Both the position numbers and the translations under genes were made by a program. The notes beneath the pieces are model-generated. The model made no database searches and was not told the origin of the DNA. It was given only the letters and a program-made list of their open reading frames with translations. Source: Psychromonas sp. L1A2 (lineage in GTDB: Bacteria > Pseudomonadota > Gammaproteobacteria > Enterobacterales > Psychromonadaceae). Taken from it: 64,000 bases of DNA. How positions within the stretch are numbered: position 1 is the first letter of the stretch; every line of letters begins with the position of its first letter. This document shows, one piece after another, positions 1 through 8,955 of this stretch. Location of the stretch: positions 1,302,001-1,366,000 of the forward strand of contig NZ_WUAG01000001.1 of NCBI RefSeq assembly GCF_009828855.1, read 5' to 3'.

Positions 1-1
1 G

Positions 2-610
2 ACAGGTGGGCAAGGGCAACGTTGGTACAATGCAACCTTTATAGGCCGTGAATCACACGCAGGTACTACACCGATGCATCTACGTAACGATGCATTAATT
101 GCCAGCTCTCAGTTGGTATTGAAGGTAGAGGAAATTGCTAAAGCACATCCTCCAGGCTGCGGCACTGTTGGCTTCATGCAAGTTACCCCTAATTCCCGTA
201 ATACTATTCCTGGTTCAATTTCTATGAGTATTGACTTACGCCATCCTATAGATGGTGAGTTAACCTTGATGGATAAAGCATTAACAGAAGCAATTGCTGA
301 AATAGAAGCGACAGGTGTTTCTGTTGAATTAGACCCATTTTGGTATTACGAGCCTATTCACTTTAACACTGAGTGTGTTAGTGCAGTGCGCAAAGCCGCT
401 GTTGATTTGGGTTATAGTCACATGGATATTATTGCTGGCGCTGGGCACGATGCTTGTTATGTTTCAGATTTCGCACCAACAAGTATGATTTTCACGCCAT
501 GTTTAAATGGAATTAGCCATAATGAAATTGAAAGTACGACACAAGAAGAGTGTGAGGGGGGCTGTTCAGTTTTACTTAATGCGATGCTGACAATGGCAGA
601 GGTGGTGTAG
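2..610 (+). CDS. N-carbamoyl-beta-alanine amidohydrolase-type Zn hydrolase (M20 family), C-terminal part
   Basis: The gene is cut by the window start; the open frame runs from base 2 to the TAG at 608-610, about 202 residues. The early segment GQRWYNATFIGRESHAGTTP is the hallmark of the dimerisation domain of hydantoinase/carbamoylase-type amidohydrolases. Later GAGHDA and the SHNEIE segment supply late metal- and substrate-site residues of the family. These enzymes hydrolyse N-carbamoyl amino acids to the amino acid, CO2 and ammonia. Next to preT/preA and a beta-alanine aminotransferase, the natural substrate is N-carbamoyl-beta-alanine, the third step of reductive uracil breakdown. Allantoate or ureidoglycolate amidohydrolase are related alternatives that the context makes less likely. 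Confidence 0.88.
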   Translation, partial: TGGQGQRWYNATFIGRESHAGTTPMHLRNDALIASSQLVLKVEEIAKAHPPGCGTVGFMQVTPNSRNTIPGSISMSIDLRHPIDGELTLMDKALTEAIAEIEATGVSVELDPFWYYEPIHFNTECVSAVRKAAVDLGYSHMDIIAGAGHDACYVSDFAPTSMIFTPCLNGISHNEIESTTQEECEGGCSVLLNAMLTMAEVV

Positions 611-709
611 GCGATATAATTTATTTTATATCGTTAATATTTTTTAATTTATTAAATAACAGTAAGTTAGCTAAATTAATTAACTTACTGTTATTTTATT
701 TAAATCGCT

Positions 710-1360
710 TTAAAGCAACTTCACACCACAGCCTTTTAATACGACCTGCGTAATCAATTCTGCTCCTGTTTCAAAATCACTTTCTTCTAATTCAGTTTTG
801 CCCATCAAAATACTGCTTTGTAGACCATAGTCAGCATACGCTTGGGTTGATGACCAGATCATAAATAATAGATGTTCAGGACTGATTGGGTTCATCCATT
901 GTTTTGCTATCCATTCTCGAAATACCTGACAGGTTTTCATGAATTGATCTTTTAAGTCTGTTTGTAGCTTTTCACGTAAGAAAGGTGCGCCGTGTAGAAG
1001 CTCTGAAGCAAAGATACGAGATGCATTTGAATGATCTTTAGACTGTTTTACTTTAAGTATAATGTAGTGTCTAAGCGCTTCCCTTGGGTGTTGATCTGCA
1101 CTCATCCCTTCCATGTCCACTAACCAAATTTTTAAAATTTGAATTAAGACTTCTTTATATAGCACTTCTTTTGTTTTGAAATAATAGAGAATATTAGACT
1201 TTGGCAACTGTGCTTGTTCTGCAATAGATGAAATAGTGGTGCCATTATATCCATATTCAGCAAAGCGTTGCTCTGCGACAGACAGAATAAGCTGCAGGTT
1301 ATCTTTACGAATATCTGCTGATTTACGACGTGTGGTACTGACTTTTTTATTTTCTTTCAT
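710..1360 (-). CDS. rutR: RutR-like TetR-family pyrimidine-responsive regulator
   Basis: A 216-residue TetR-type protein. The N-terminal helix-turn-helix (about residues 25-70) ends in the ILYYFKTKE segment, close to the LLYYFPSKE of E. coli RutR as I remember it. The C-terminal half keeps RutR-like stretches such as QILKIWL and LLFMIWSSTQAYADY, the region that holds the uracil/thymine pocket. In E. coli RutR represses pyrimidine degradation and is released from DNA by uracil or thymine. The gene is transcribed away from preT, and a near-consensus RutR palindrome lies in the shared spacer, so control of the preTA operon is likely. The start is ATG with a weak AGAGA upstream. Family assignment is strong; ligand is inferred. 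Confidence 0.87.
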   Translation of the reverse strand: MKENKKVSTTRRKSADIRKDNLQLILSVAEQRFAEYGYNGTTISSIAEQAQLPKSNILYYFKTKEVLYKEVLIQILKIWLVDMEGMSADQHPREALRHYIILKVKQSKDHSNASRIFASELLHGAPFLREKLQTDLKDQFMKTCQVFREWIAKQWMNPISPEHLLFMIWSSTQAYADYGLQSSILMGKTELEESDFETGAELITQVVLKGCGVKLL

Positions 1361-1380
1361 TTAGTTTTCTCTGCACTGTT

Positions 1381-1412
1381 ATGTCGCAATCGGATACTTC
1401 ATGGTGCGACAT
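1381..1412. promoter_or_regulatory. 8-bp inverted repeat upstream of rutR-like gene
   Basis: ATGTCGCA (1381-1388) and TGCGACAT (1405-1412) form a perfect inverted repeat with a 16-base gap, 20 bases upstream of the regulator start. It differs from the RutR palindrome. It could be an operator for another regulator or a leader hairpin. The 1361-1662 spacer otherwise holds only the RutR-like dyad and AT-rich promoter DNA. Confidence 0.3.
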
Positions 1413-1548
1413 CATCTCATATTTTCATTTGTAAATAATAGTGATAATTATTCTCTTTTTGAGTGGTTAAATCCAAGAAAAATTCTATTCACATTTATTT
1501 CATATAAAACAAAAGCTTAACTGTTAGTTTGTTTTTTGATCTAACTTG

Positions 1549-1564
1549 TTGACCCTGTGGTCAG
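1549..1564. promoter_or_regulatory. RutR-type operator in front of preT
   Basis: TTGACCCTGTGGTCAG matches 12 of the 14 specified positions of the E. coli RutR palindrome TTGACCANNTGGTCAA. It sits about 100 bases upstream of preT in the spacer shared with the divergent RutR-like gene, which is where an autoregulated catabolic operator is expected. TTGACC could also act as a -35 element. A near-copy lies upstream of nutA at 41694-41709. Confidence 0.75.
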
Positions 1565-1662
1565 TTAGTTGGCTTGCTGATTGCATTGTCTTAATTGTAA
1601 CTCAAACTTAAATTAACACTTAGACACTGGCTGATCATTAATTACCAACAGGAGAGATCATC

Positions 1663-3042
1663 GTGATGAATATGGACAATTCAGTAAATTATTCGCAGCA
1701 ACAACTGGCATTAAATCAGATGTTTAAAGATATTAACCCCGCCCTCAGTGCCCGCCAAGCCGGCATTGAAAGTTCTCGTTGTTATTATTGCTACGATGCT
1801 CCTTGCATTAAAGCTTGCCCATCTAAAATTAATATCCCTAGTTTTATCGCTAGTATACACGCAGATGACCTGACGGGTGCTGCAAAAACCATTTACAAAG
1901 AAAATATAATGGGCGGCAGTTGTGCGCGAGTTTGTCCTACTGAAATTCTTTGTGAACAGGCTTGTGTTAGAAATAAAGAAGAAGAGAAAGCCCCTGTAAG
2001 AATTGGTTTGTTGCAACGTCACGCAACTGATAATGCTGAATTTGAAGGTCATCCTTTTGAACGTGCAGCATCGACAGGCAAAAAAATAGCAGTAGTGGGT
2101 GCAGGGCCAGCAGGCTTAAGTTGTGCTCATCGTTTGTCATTATTAGGTAATGATGTTGAAGTCTTTGAAGCAGAAGATAAGGCGGGTGGTTTAAATGAAT
2201 ACGGTATTGCTAAATATAAACTGACTGAAAATTTTGCACAAAAAGAAGTCGATTTCATTTTAAGTATTGGCGGTATTACCGTGCACTATGAAACTGCATT
2301 GGGTAAAGATATTACCCTAGATAAATTAAAAGAAGATTTCGATGCTGTCTTTTTAAGTATTGGTTTACAAGACACATCATCATTGTATTTAGATAACGAA
2401 GATAATGAAATGGTGATTAACTCAGTTGATTATATTAAAGAGCTACGCCAAGCAACAGATCTTGAACAGTTAACTGTCCCTAAAGATAGTGCAGTGGTGA
2501 TTGGTGCGGGTAATACAGCGATCGATATCGCTTGTCAGTTAAAACGTTTAGGCACAGAAGAAGTGACGTTGGTTTACCGTCGTGGTGAAGAGCAAATGAG
2601 TGCGACTAAGCATGAACAACAAATTGCTAAAAATCATCAAGTAAGAATTAAAACATGGAGTCAACCAGAAAGCATTGATGTCGATGATTATGGCAAAGTC
2701 ACAGGAATGAGTTTTCGTAAAACCTATTTAGAAGATGGCAAGCTTAAAGGCGGTGATGTGCAGTTTGATATCGCTTGTAGTGCGATTTTTAAAGCAGTAG
2801 GTCAAAAAATGGCTTACCCAGATGCAGAACAATTAATTCCGACTATAAGTAACGGAAAAATTGCTACTTTTCATAATCAATTAACCAGTATCGATGGTGT
2901 TTTTGCTGGTGGAGATTGTACTGGGGTTGGACAAGACCTTACCGTTGAAGCTGTACAGCAAGGAAAATTAGCGGCAATCGCGATTAATGAGCAACTTAAT
3001 GTCTCAACTACTACACCATTACAAACAGCACTTAGCGCATAA
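1663..3042 (+). CDS. preT: NAD-dependent dihydropyrimidine dehydrogenase subunit PreT
   Basis: 459 residues, the electron-transfer flavoprotein subunit of the two-subunit enzyme that reduces uracil and thymine to the dihydropyrimidines. The N-terminal Cys-rich region (CYYCYDAPCIKACPSKINIP, then SCARVCPTEILCEQAC) binds Fe-S clusters. It is followed by an FAD motif (VVGAGPAGLSCA, about residue 140), an NAD(P) motif (VIGAGNTAIDIACQ) and the late FAD contact GVFAGGDCTG. The frame opens with GTG at 1663 followed directly by ATG at 1666; AGGAGAG at 1650-1656 serves either. It lies 14 bases before preA, so the two are one operon. The RutR-type operator upstream suggests induction by pyrimidines. Confidence 0.94.
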   Translation: MMNMDNSVNYSQQQLALNQMFKDINPALSARQAGIESSRCYYCYDAPCIKACPSKINIPSFIASIHADDLTGAAKTIYKENIMGGSCARVCPTEILCEQACVRNKEEEKAPVRIGLLQRHATDNAEFEGHPFERAASTGKKIAVVGAGPAGLSCAHRLSLLGNDVEVFEAEDKAGGLNEYGIAKYKLTENFAQKEVDFILSIGGITVHYETALGKDITLDKLKEDFDAVFLSIGLQDTSSLYLDNEDNEMVINSVDYIKELRQATDLEQLTVPKDSAVVIGAGNTAIDIACQLKRLGTEEVTLVYRRGEEQMSATKHEQQIAKNHQVRIKTWSQPESIDVDDYGKVTGMSFRKTYLEDGKLKGGDVQFDIACSAIFKAVGQKMAYPDAEQLIPTISNGKIATFHNQLTSIDGVFAGGDCTGVGQDLTVEAVQQGKLAAIAINEQLNVSTTTPLQTALSA

Positions 3043-3056
3043 AAGGGAGAAATAAC

Positions 3057-4331
3057 ATGGCTGACTTATCAATTGACTTCGTAGGTATTAAATCTCCTAA
3101 TCCATTTTGGCTAGCATCCGCGCCGCCAACAGATAAAGCGTATAACGTTGAACGTGCTTATGAAGCAGGTTGGGGTGGTGTGGTTTGGAAAACATTAGGT
3201 GAAGATCCGGCTGCGGTGAATGTTTCTTCTCGTTATTCTGCGCTTTATGATCATAACGGTGATGTCTCTGGTTTTAATAACATTGAATTAATTACCGACC
3301 GTAGTTTAGAGATTAATTTACGTGAAATTACAGAGGTTAAAAAGCGCTGGCCAGATCGCGCATTAGTGGTTTCTTTGATGATGCCTTGTGAAGAGCAAGT
3401 ATGGAAACGTATTCTTAAACTGGTTGAAGCTACGGGAGCTGACGGTGTTGAACTTAACTTTGGTTGTCCGCATGGTATGCCTGAACGTGGTATGGGTGCG
3501 GCAGTCGGACAAGTACCTGAGTATGTTGAAATGGTCACTCGATGGTGTAAACAGCACAGTAAAATGCCAGTGATTGTGAAATTAACGCCGAATATTACCG
3601 ATGTACGTCTTCCTGCTCGTGCTGCTAAAAGTGGTGGGGCTGATGCGGTTTCTCTGATCAATACAATCAATTCAATTACTGGTATCGACCTTGATGCAAT
3701 GTCTGCTCGTCCGATGGTGGATGGTAAAAGTACCCATGGTGGTTATTGTGGTCCTGCAGTGAAACCTATTGCGCTGAGTATGACAAGTGAGATTGCTCGT
3801 GACCCTGAAACTGCTGGTCTGCCAATTTCTGGTATCGGTGGTATTGGTAACTGGAAAGATGCGGCTGAGTTTATTGCATTGGGGGCGGGCTCTGTTCAAG
3901 TATGTACCGCAGCCATGATTTACGGATTTAACATTGTTCAAGAAATGAAAGAAGGTCTATCAAATTGGATGGACAGTAAAGGCTATGAAAACATCAATGA
4001 CTTTAAAGGTTTAGCGGTTCCAAATACAACTGATTGGAAAAAGTTAAACATGAATTACAAAGTCGTTGCAACTATTGATGAAGATAAATGTATTGGTTGT
4101 GGCCGTTGTTACCAAGCTTGTGAAGATACTTCACATCAAGCTATTACGGTGACGTCTAATGATGATGGCACCAACACCTTTGGCATTATTGATGATAACT
4201 GTGTGGGTTGTAATTTATGTGAGATCACTTGTCCTGTTGATGATTGCATCACTATGGATGAACGCTCTACGGGCCAACCATATATGAATTGGATGGAAGA
4301 TGTGCGTAACCCTCATAGGGAAGAAGCATAA
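3057..4331 (+). CDS. preA: NAD-dependent dihydropyrimidine dehydrogenase subunit PreA
   Basis: 424 residues, the FMN- and Fe-S-containing catalytic subunit. The first 310 residues are a dihydroorotate-dehydrogenase-like barrel: ELNFGCPHGMPERGMG holds the substrate-loop region, VIVKLTPN the FMN-binding strand, and SGIGGIGNW the phosphate site. The C-terminus has two 4Fe-4S motifs, CIGCGRCYQAC and CVGCNLCEITCP. This composition is the same as E. coli PreA (YeiA). A good RBS (GGGAG) precedes the ATG, and the gene follows preT closely. With PreT it performs step one of reductive pyrimidine catabolism. Confidence 0.95.
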   Translation: MADLSIDFVGIKSPNPFWLASAPPTDKAYNVERAYEAGWGGVVWKTLGEDPAAVNVSSRYSALYDHNGDVSGFNNIELITDRSLEINLREITEVKKRWPDRALVVSLMMPCEEQVWKRILKLVEATGADGVELNFGCPHGMPERGMGAAVGQVPEYVEMVTRWCKQHSKMPVIVKLTPNITDVRLPARAAKSGGADAVSLINTINSITGIDLDAMSARPMVDGKSTHGGYCGPAVKPIALSMTSEIARDPETAGLPISGIGGIGNWKDAAEFIALGAGSVQVCTAAMIYGFNIVQEMKEGLSNWMDSKGYENINDFKGLAVPNTTDWKKLNMNYKVVATIDEDKCIGCGRCYQACEDTSHQAITVTSNDDGTNTFGIIDDNCVGCNLCEITCPVDDCITMDERSTGQPYMNWMEDVRNPHREEA

Positions 4332-4361
4332 GCAATAAGCTTAACTGAGGCAATTACCTTG

Positions 4362-4424
4362 ATGGTTATTGATGATGATATTAAAGAAAATCAACATCAC
4401 AATGAATGGCCACAAGGTAAATAA
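4362..4424 (+). CDS. possible 20-residue peptide between preA and the aminotransferase
   Basis: An ATG at 4362 opens a 20-codon frame, MVIDDDIKENQHHNEWPQGK, ending in TAA. A GAGG lies 11 bases upstream. The peptide is hydrophilic and resembles nothing I recognise. It may be a leader peptide, a relic, or chance in a 127-base spacer. No other gene fits here. Confidence 0.2.
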   Translation: MVIDDDIKENQHHNEWPQGK

Positions 4425-4458
4425 ATATGACGTTAGTCAATTGATTTTGAGGTGAACA

Positions 4459-5796
4459 ATGAACAATGAACAGTTAAATAGTGGCATTACTCAATCCCAA
4501 CTCGATGCGCATTGGATGCCTTATACAGGCAACCGTGAATTCAAAAAAGACCCGCGTATTATTACCTCTGCGCAAGGTAAATATTATACCGATTCAAAAG
4601 GTCGACAAATATTCGATGGTTTATCTGGACTGTGGTGCTGTGGTTTAGGGCATGGTCGACCAGAGATAGCTGAAGCAGTGAGTGAACAACTAAAAACATT
4701 AGATTATTCACCAGGTTTTCAATTTGGCCACGTAAAATCATTCCAACTTGCAGAGCAAATTGCTGATTTTATGCCTAAGGGACTTAATCGCGTTTTCTAT
4801 ACCGGGTCGGGTTCTGAAGCGGCTGAAACGGCATTAAAAATGGCTCGTGGTTATTGGCGTAAAAAAGGCATGGCCAGTAAAACTAAATTAATTGGACGTG
4901 GTTTAGGTTATCACGGCAGTAATTTCGGTGGTATTTCAGTAGGTGGCATTGGTGGTAATCGTGCTTTGTTTGGTCCTGCCGTTGAAGCAGATCATCTACG
5001 CCATACACTCTTACCTGAAAATTTATTCTGTAAAGGTCAACCTAAAGCTGGAGCAGAGTTAGCCAATGAATTAATAGATCTGATTGCACTACATGACGCC
5101 TCTAATATTGCCGCAGTAATTGTTGAGCCGTTATCTGGATCGGGCGGTGTTATGCCACCTCCTATCGGTTATTTAAATCGTTTACGTGAAATATGTGATG
5201 ACAATAATATCTTACTTATTTTCGATGAAGTGATTTGTAGCTTTGGCCGCATGGGCGAAAACACGGGCGCTGAAGCTTTTGGTGTTGTGCCAGATATTAT
5301 TAACATCGCTAAACAAGTGACGAACGGCACTATTCCAATGGGCGCTGTAATTGCGAAACAAGAAATATACGATACTTATATGGACCAAGGTGGCCCAGAA
5401 TATATGGTTGAGTTTCCTCATGGCTATACTTATTCAGCTCATCCCGTGGCTTGTGCCGCTGGCATTGCAGCCTTGGATATATTGAAACAAGACAAACTAG
5501 TTGAACGTGTTAAAGCACTCAGCCCTTACTTTGAAAGTGCAGTACATAGTTTAAAAGGCTGTAAGTATGTTACTGACATTAGAAACTATGGTTTCTCTGC
5601 TGGTTTTAGCATTGAACCTTTTCCTGGTGAACCTGCATTACGTCCTTATCAAATTGCTATGAAAATGTGGGAAAAAGGATTTTATGTCCGTTATGGCGGT
5701 GCAACGATTCAATTAGGTTTGCCTTTTACCAGTGAAAAAGAAGAGATCGATTCTCTGATCAATGCACTTGGTGAAACTTTTAATGAAATAGCGTAG
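4459..5796 (+). CDS. class III omega-amino acid (beta-alanine):pyruvate aminotransferase
   Basis: 445 residues, a PLP-dependent class III transaminase. Seen are the early HWMPYTGNREF and GLSGLWCCGLGHGRPEI segments typical of omega-amino acid:pyruvate aminotransferases, YTGSGSEAAETALKMA for the PLP phosphate, IFDEVICSFGRMG with the cofactor Asp, and NIAKQVTNGTIPMGAV with the Schiff-base Lys. It would convert beta-alanine plus pyruvate to malonate semialdehyde plus alanine, step four of the pathway. RBS GAGGTGA is well placed. It follows preA by 127 bases and precedes the semialdehyde dehydrogenase by 30, so the four genes probably form one transcript. Substrate is inferred from context. Confidence 0.9.
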   Translation: MNNEQLNSGITQSQLDAHWMPYTGNREFKKDPRIITSAQGKYYTDSKGRQIFDGLSGLWCCGLGHGRPEIAEAVSEQLKTLDYSPGFQFGHVKSFQLAEQIADFMPKGLNRVFYTGSGSEAAETALKMARGYWRKKGMASKTKLIGRGLGYHGSNFGGISVGGIGGNRALFGPAVEADHLRHTLLPENLFCKGQPKAGAELANELIDLIALHDASNIAAVIVEPLSGSGGVMPPPIGYLNRLREICDDNNILLIFDEVICSFGRMGENTGAEAFGVVPDIINIAKQVTNGTIPMGAVIAKQEIYDTYMDQGGPEYMVEFPHGYTYSAHPVACAAGIAALDILKQDKLVERVKALSPYFESAVHSLKGCKYVTDIRNYGFSAGFSIEPFPGEPALRPYQIAMKMWEKGFYVRYGGATIQLGLPFTSEKEEIDSLINALGETFNEIA

Positions 5797-5838
5797 AAAA
5801 TTAAACGAGTTGGCATTAATAGCCACATGGAGATTTTT

Positions 5839-7332
5839 ATGACACAAGTAGTAGGCCACCTTATTGATGGCGAAATAGTAAATGACAATGATCAAACACA
5901 AGATGTTTTCGACCCTGCGCTAGGTGCAGTGGCAACGCAAGTTGCATTAGCTTCTAAAGAGACAGTTGAACTTGCGATTGCATCGGCACAGAAAGCCTTT
6001 CCCGAATGGCGTAATACACCGCCTTTAAAACGTGCTCGAGTGATGTTTAAATTTAAAGAGTTGTTGGAAACTAATAGAGATAAAATTTGCCACTTATTAG
6101 GCAAAGAGCATGGCAAAATTTTACATGATGCTGCAGGTGAGTTACAGCGAGGCATCGAGAATGTTGAATATGCTTGTGGAGCACCGGAGTTATTAAAAGG
6201 TGAACACAGTAAGAACGCAGGGCCAAATATTGATTCATGGAGCGAATTACAACCTTTAGGCGTGGTTGCTGGTATTACGCCTTTTAACTTTCCTGCCATG
6301 GTGCCGATGTGGATGTTCCCGTTAGCGATTGTATGTGGTAATTGCTTTATCTTAAAACCTTCAGAAAGAAACCCGAGTGCCACTTTATATATTGCACAGT
6401 TATTACATGAAGCGGGGTTACCAAAAGGCGTTTTAAATGTGGTTAATGGTGATAAAGAAACCGTTGATACATTATTAGCAGATACTCGTATTAAAGCGGT
6501 TAGCTTTGTAGGGTCAACACCTATTGCTGAACAAATTTATACTAAAGCAACGGCTAACGGTAAACGTTGCCAAGCTCTAGGTGGTGCTAAAAACCACGCC
6601 ATTATTATGCCTGATGCAGATATGGATAACGCCGCTAACCAGCTATTAGGCGCCGCATTCGGCTCATCTGGCGAACGTTGTATGGCATTGTCGGTTGTTG
6701 TTGCTGTAGGTGATAAAGCGGCAGATGACTTGATTGCAAAAATGACCGTTTCGATGAAAGAGTTAAAAGTAGGGGCATTTGATAATACTGATAATGACTT
6801 TGGTCCTTTGATTACTAAACAGCACCAAGAAAAAGTAATAGGTTACATTGATAGTGCGGAACAACAAGGTGCTGATATTGTTGTTGATGGGCGTTCGTTG
6901 AAAGTAGAAGGTTATGAAAGTGGCTATTTTGTTGGCGCCACTTTAATTGATAAAGTTGAAGCTGAAATGGATAGTTATAAAGCTGAGATATTTGGTCCGG
7001 TTTTACAAGTCATGCGTGTAAAAACGATGGAACACGCAATGCAGTTAATCAATGACCATGAATACGGTAACGGCACTTGTATTTTCACCCGTGACGGTGA
7101 GGCTGCTCGTTATTTCTCTGACAATATTGAAGTGGGTATGGTGGGGATTAATGTGCCATTACCTGTACCGGTTGCTTACCACAGTTTTGGTGGTTGGAAA
7201 CGTTCGTTATTTGGTGATTTACATGCCTATGGCCCTGATGGAGTTAAGTTTTACACTAAACGTAAAACCATCACACAACGCTGGCCATCAAGTGGTGTTA
7301 GAGAAGGTGCAAATTTCGCTTTTCCTAGCTAA
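5839..7332 (+). CDS. mmsA: CoA-acylating (methyl)malonate-semialdehyde dehydrogenase
   Basis: 497 residues from the ATG at 5839, which has GGAG six bases upstream; the ATG at 5827 overlaps that RBS and is less likely. An aldehyde-dehydrogenase fold: GVVAGITPFNFPAMVPMWMF is the MmsA signature, ILKPSERNPS the NAD-binding segment, and GSSGERCMALS carries the catalytic Cys. The C-terminal VPLPVPVAYHSFGGWK stretch also marks MmsA and not ordinary ALDHs. Such enzymes turn malonate semialdehyde into acetyl-CoA and CO2, closing uracil-to-central-metabolism flow. Its place just after the beta-alanine aminotransferase supports this over valine catabolism. Confidence 0.93.
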   Translation: MTQVVGHLIDGEIVNDNDQTQDVFDPALGAVATQVALASKETVELAIASAQKAFPEWRNTPPLKRARVMFKFKELLETNRDKICHLLGKEHGKILHDAAGELQRGIENVEYACGAPELLKGEHSKNAGPNIDSWSELQPLGVVAGITPFNFPAMVPMWMFPLAIVCGNCFILKPSERNPSATLYIAQLLHEAGLPKGVLNVVNGDKETVDTLLADTRIKAVSFVGSTPIAEQIYTKATANGKRCQALGGAKNHAIIMPDADMDNAANQLLGAAFGSSGERCMALSVVVAVGDKAADDLIAKMTVSMKELKVGAFDNTDNDFGPLITKQHQEKVIGYIDSAEQQGADIVVDGRSLKVEGYESGYFVGATLIDKVEAEMDSYKAEIFGPVLQVMRVKTMEHAMQLINDHEYGNGTCIFTRDGEAARYFSDNIEVGMVGINVPLPVPVAYHSFGGWKRSLFGDLHAYGPDGVKFYTKRKTITQRWPSSGVREGANFAFPS

Positions 7333-7350
7333 GGTTTAATGGCGAAATTT
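7311..7350 (+). terminator. hairpin at the end of mmsA
   Basis: AAATTTCGC (7311-7319) and GCGAAATTT (7342-7350) pair perfectly across a 22-base loop that includes the stop codon. There is no long T tract, so termination is uncertain, but the position fits the end of the pre operon. Confidence 0.35.
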
Positions 7351-7469
7351 CTATTCATTGAGTGTTCGAATGTCTAGCCCTTGTTTGTTGAATACAAATA
7401 AGGATTTTTTATTGTCTAAAATTAACCGTTAGGGAAACTTAATGGTAGGCACTGTAATGATATTAATTC

Positions 7470-7694
7470 ATGTTATAGCAGTAAAATAAATAGCTTATCT
7501 ATTTTACTGGTTAAAACAGCCCACTTCCTCGTTGTAAATTTCGTAAAGGGAACGGCCATTAAAGCATTAACCTCTTTTGGTTAATTCTCCGATAGACGAT
7601 TAACGAAGTTAATCTTTGAAAGACTCAATTTACGCCTTGAATTGAATTGTTTTTTCAGCGCAAAATGTAGATAACATATTTAATGTAATCGGTA
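7470..7694 (-). mobile_element. MITE-like family 1 element, reverse and partly decayed
   Basis: In reverse complement this stretch follows the same order of sequence as the element at 19276-19495: TACCGATTACATTAAATA start, the AAGGCGTAAATTGAG block, AACTTCGTTAATCGTCTATC, then the CGAAATTTACAACGA block. The intact end is GGTA at 7691-7694 followed by TTA. The other end has drifted and cannot be placed; it may reach back to about 7390. The 7333-8033 spacer holds nothing else I can support before the RBS of the next gene. Confidence 0.7.
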
Positions 7695-8033
7695 TTAAAT
7701 ACTTTTTTTAGTTTTTAGCAAAACGTAAATACGCCATGGTAAATAGAGTACCTTATTCATTTTTCAGGACCAATTAAGTTAGCGAATAGTTGAGTTAAGC
7801 AACTATTTCCCTTAACTCAAGGTCGACACTATCACATCGATAAACCTTCTCACATTATTCCCAACAAACCATTTATAATTCTATTTATTCAATCTCCTAT
7901 TAAAAATAATAAAACTCATTGAATATCAAGCAAATGTAAATTACTGTGCCCGCTGATTTAAATCAGTAGGCTGCAAATGAGTTATTCTACAGCCATATTA
8001 GACAACAATAAAAAGAAGCAGAGGAAATGACTA

Positions 8034-8600
8034 ATGGAAAAAATAAATCGTTCTTTATTAATTAAAATTCATGCATTGCTAGCCGCCTTTATCTTACCAG
8101 TGGCAATTATGTTTTTTGTGACTGGCGCGCTTTATACTTGGGGTATAAAAGGTGGCTATGAGACAGTTACTCAGGAATTACATCTTAAAAGGCCAATCCA
8201 AGGAGAGCTGACAGAGCTCATGGTATTAGCAAAAAACGAATTGAAAAGACAAAATGTGGCTATGCCATCGGGTAAAGCTAAAATCAAAAAAATGGGTTCA
8301 GCCTTTCAGCTCGAATGGAGCGGTTCAGATATTAATGTTATTTTAGCGCCTACATTTCAACCATTAATTGCCACACTAACAATAGAAGAGACTAGTTGGT
8401 ATCGACAATTTGTACAATTACATAAAGCAAAAGGCGGAACTCCCTTTAAAGTGTACGCTACTGCCTTCGCTATTGGGTTACTATTAATACTTATTTCAGG
8501 TTTTATTCTTGCTTTGCAATTGCCAAAGCTACGTCAGTTAACCATCGTTTCTACTTCTTTGAGTGTTGTATTGTTTATTGCGATGGTTATAAGCAGTTAA
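8034..8600 (+). CDS. PepSY-associated-type membrane protein
   Basis: 188 residues. An N-terminal KIHALLAAFILPVAIMFFVT segment is a membrane span of the kind found in PepSY_TM proteins. It is followed by a periplasmic domain (about residues 40-130) and two closely spaced C-terminal spans (about 138-160 and 166-186). PepSY_TM proteins are often linked to iron reduction or siderophore uptake, but this short version shows no catalytic motif. RBS GAGGAAA precedes the ATG at good spacing. The gene stands alone between long spacers. Topology is visible; the family call is moderate and no function can be assigned. Confidence 0.6.
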   Translation: MEKINRSLLIKIHALLAAFILPVAIMFFVTGALYTWGIKGGYETVTQELHLKRPIQGELTELMVLAKNELKRQNVAMPSGKAKIKKMGSAFQLEWSGSDINVILAPTFQPLIATLTIEETSWYRQFVQLHKAKGGTPFKVYATAFAIGLLLILISGFILALQLPKLRQLTIVSTSLSVVLFIAMVISS

Positions 8601-8955
8601 GACTAATATCAGCACGTTTAACTCGTTAGGGTATCCGACCATTTATACGTTGCTTCATTTTGCTGTGCTTCGTCAATGGCCGGTCACTATGATTGTCCCC
8701 TTTGTTAATATAACTAACAACCATCATATAAGAGTATATTTGCAGATAATGCCAGTAAACTGATCGCTATTTTACCTTTGAATGAAATTGATCCAGTTTA
8801 AATTAAAGTTAGCGTTTATTTAACTTTGTTAGCATCAGCGTTGCCCCCTCTATAGATTGATTTTATAACTTGCTTAAATCCTCTATTTCAATACGCTAGC
8901 TGTTTTCAATATATGCGGTAAACTGTGCGGCCTAATTATTTAAAATGGATTTTAT
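8601..8955. other. 355-base spacer without a recognisable gene
   Basis: AT-rich spacer between two same-strand genes. I see no credible ORF, strong hairpin or repeat-family copy here. The last 50 bases presumably hold the promoter of the EamA transporter. Confidence 0.5.

Noticed and set aside
1711-2052. 113-codon minus-strand frame within preT
   Set aside because: Antisense shadow of the Cys-rich PreT start; no RBS or family resemblance.
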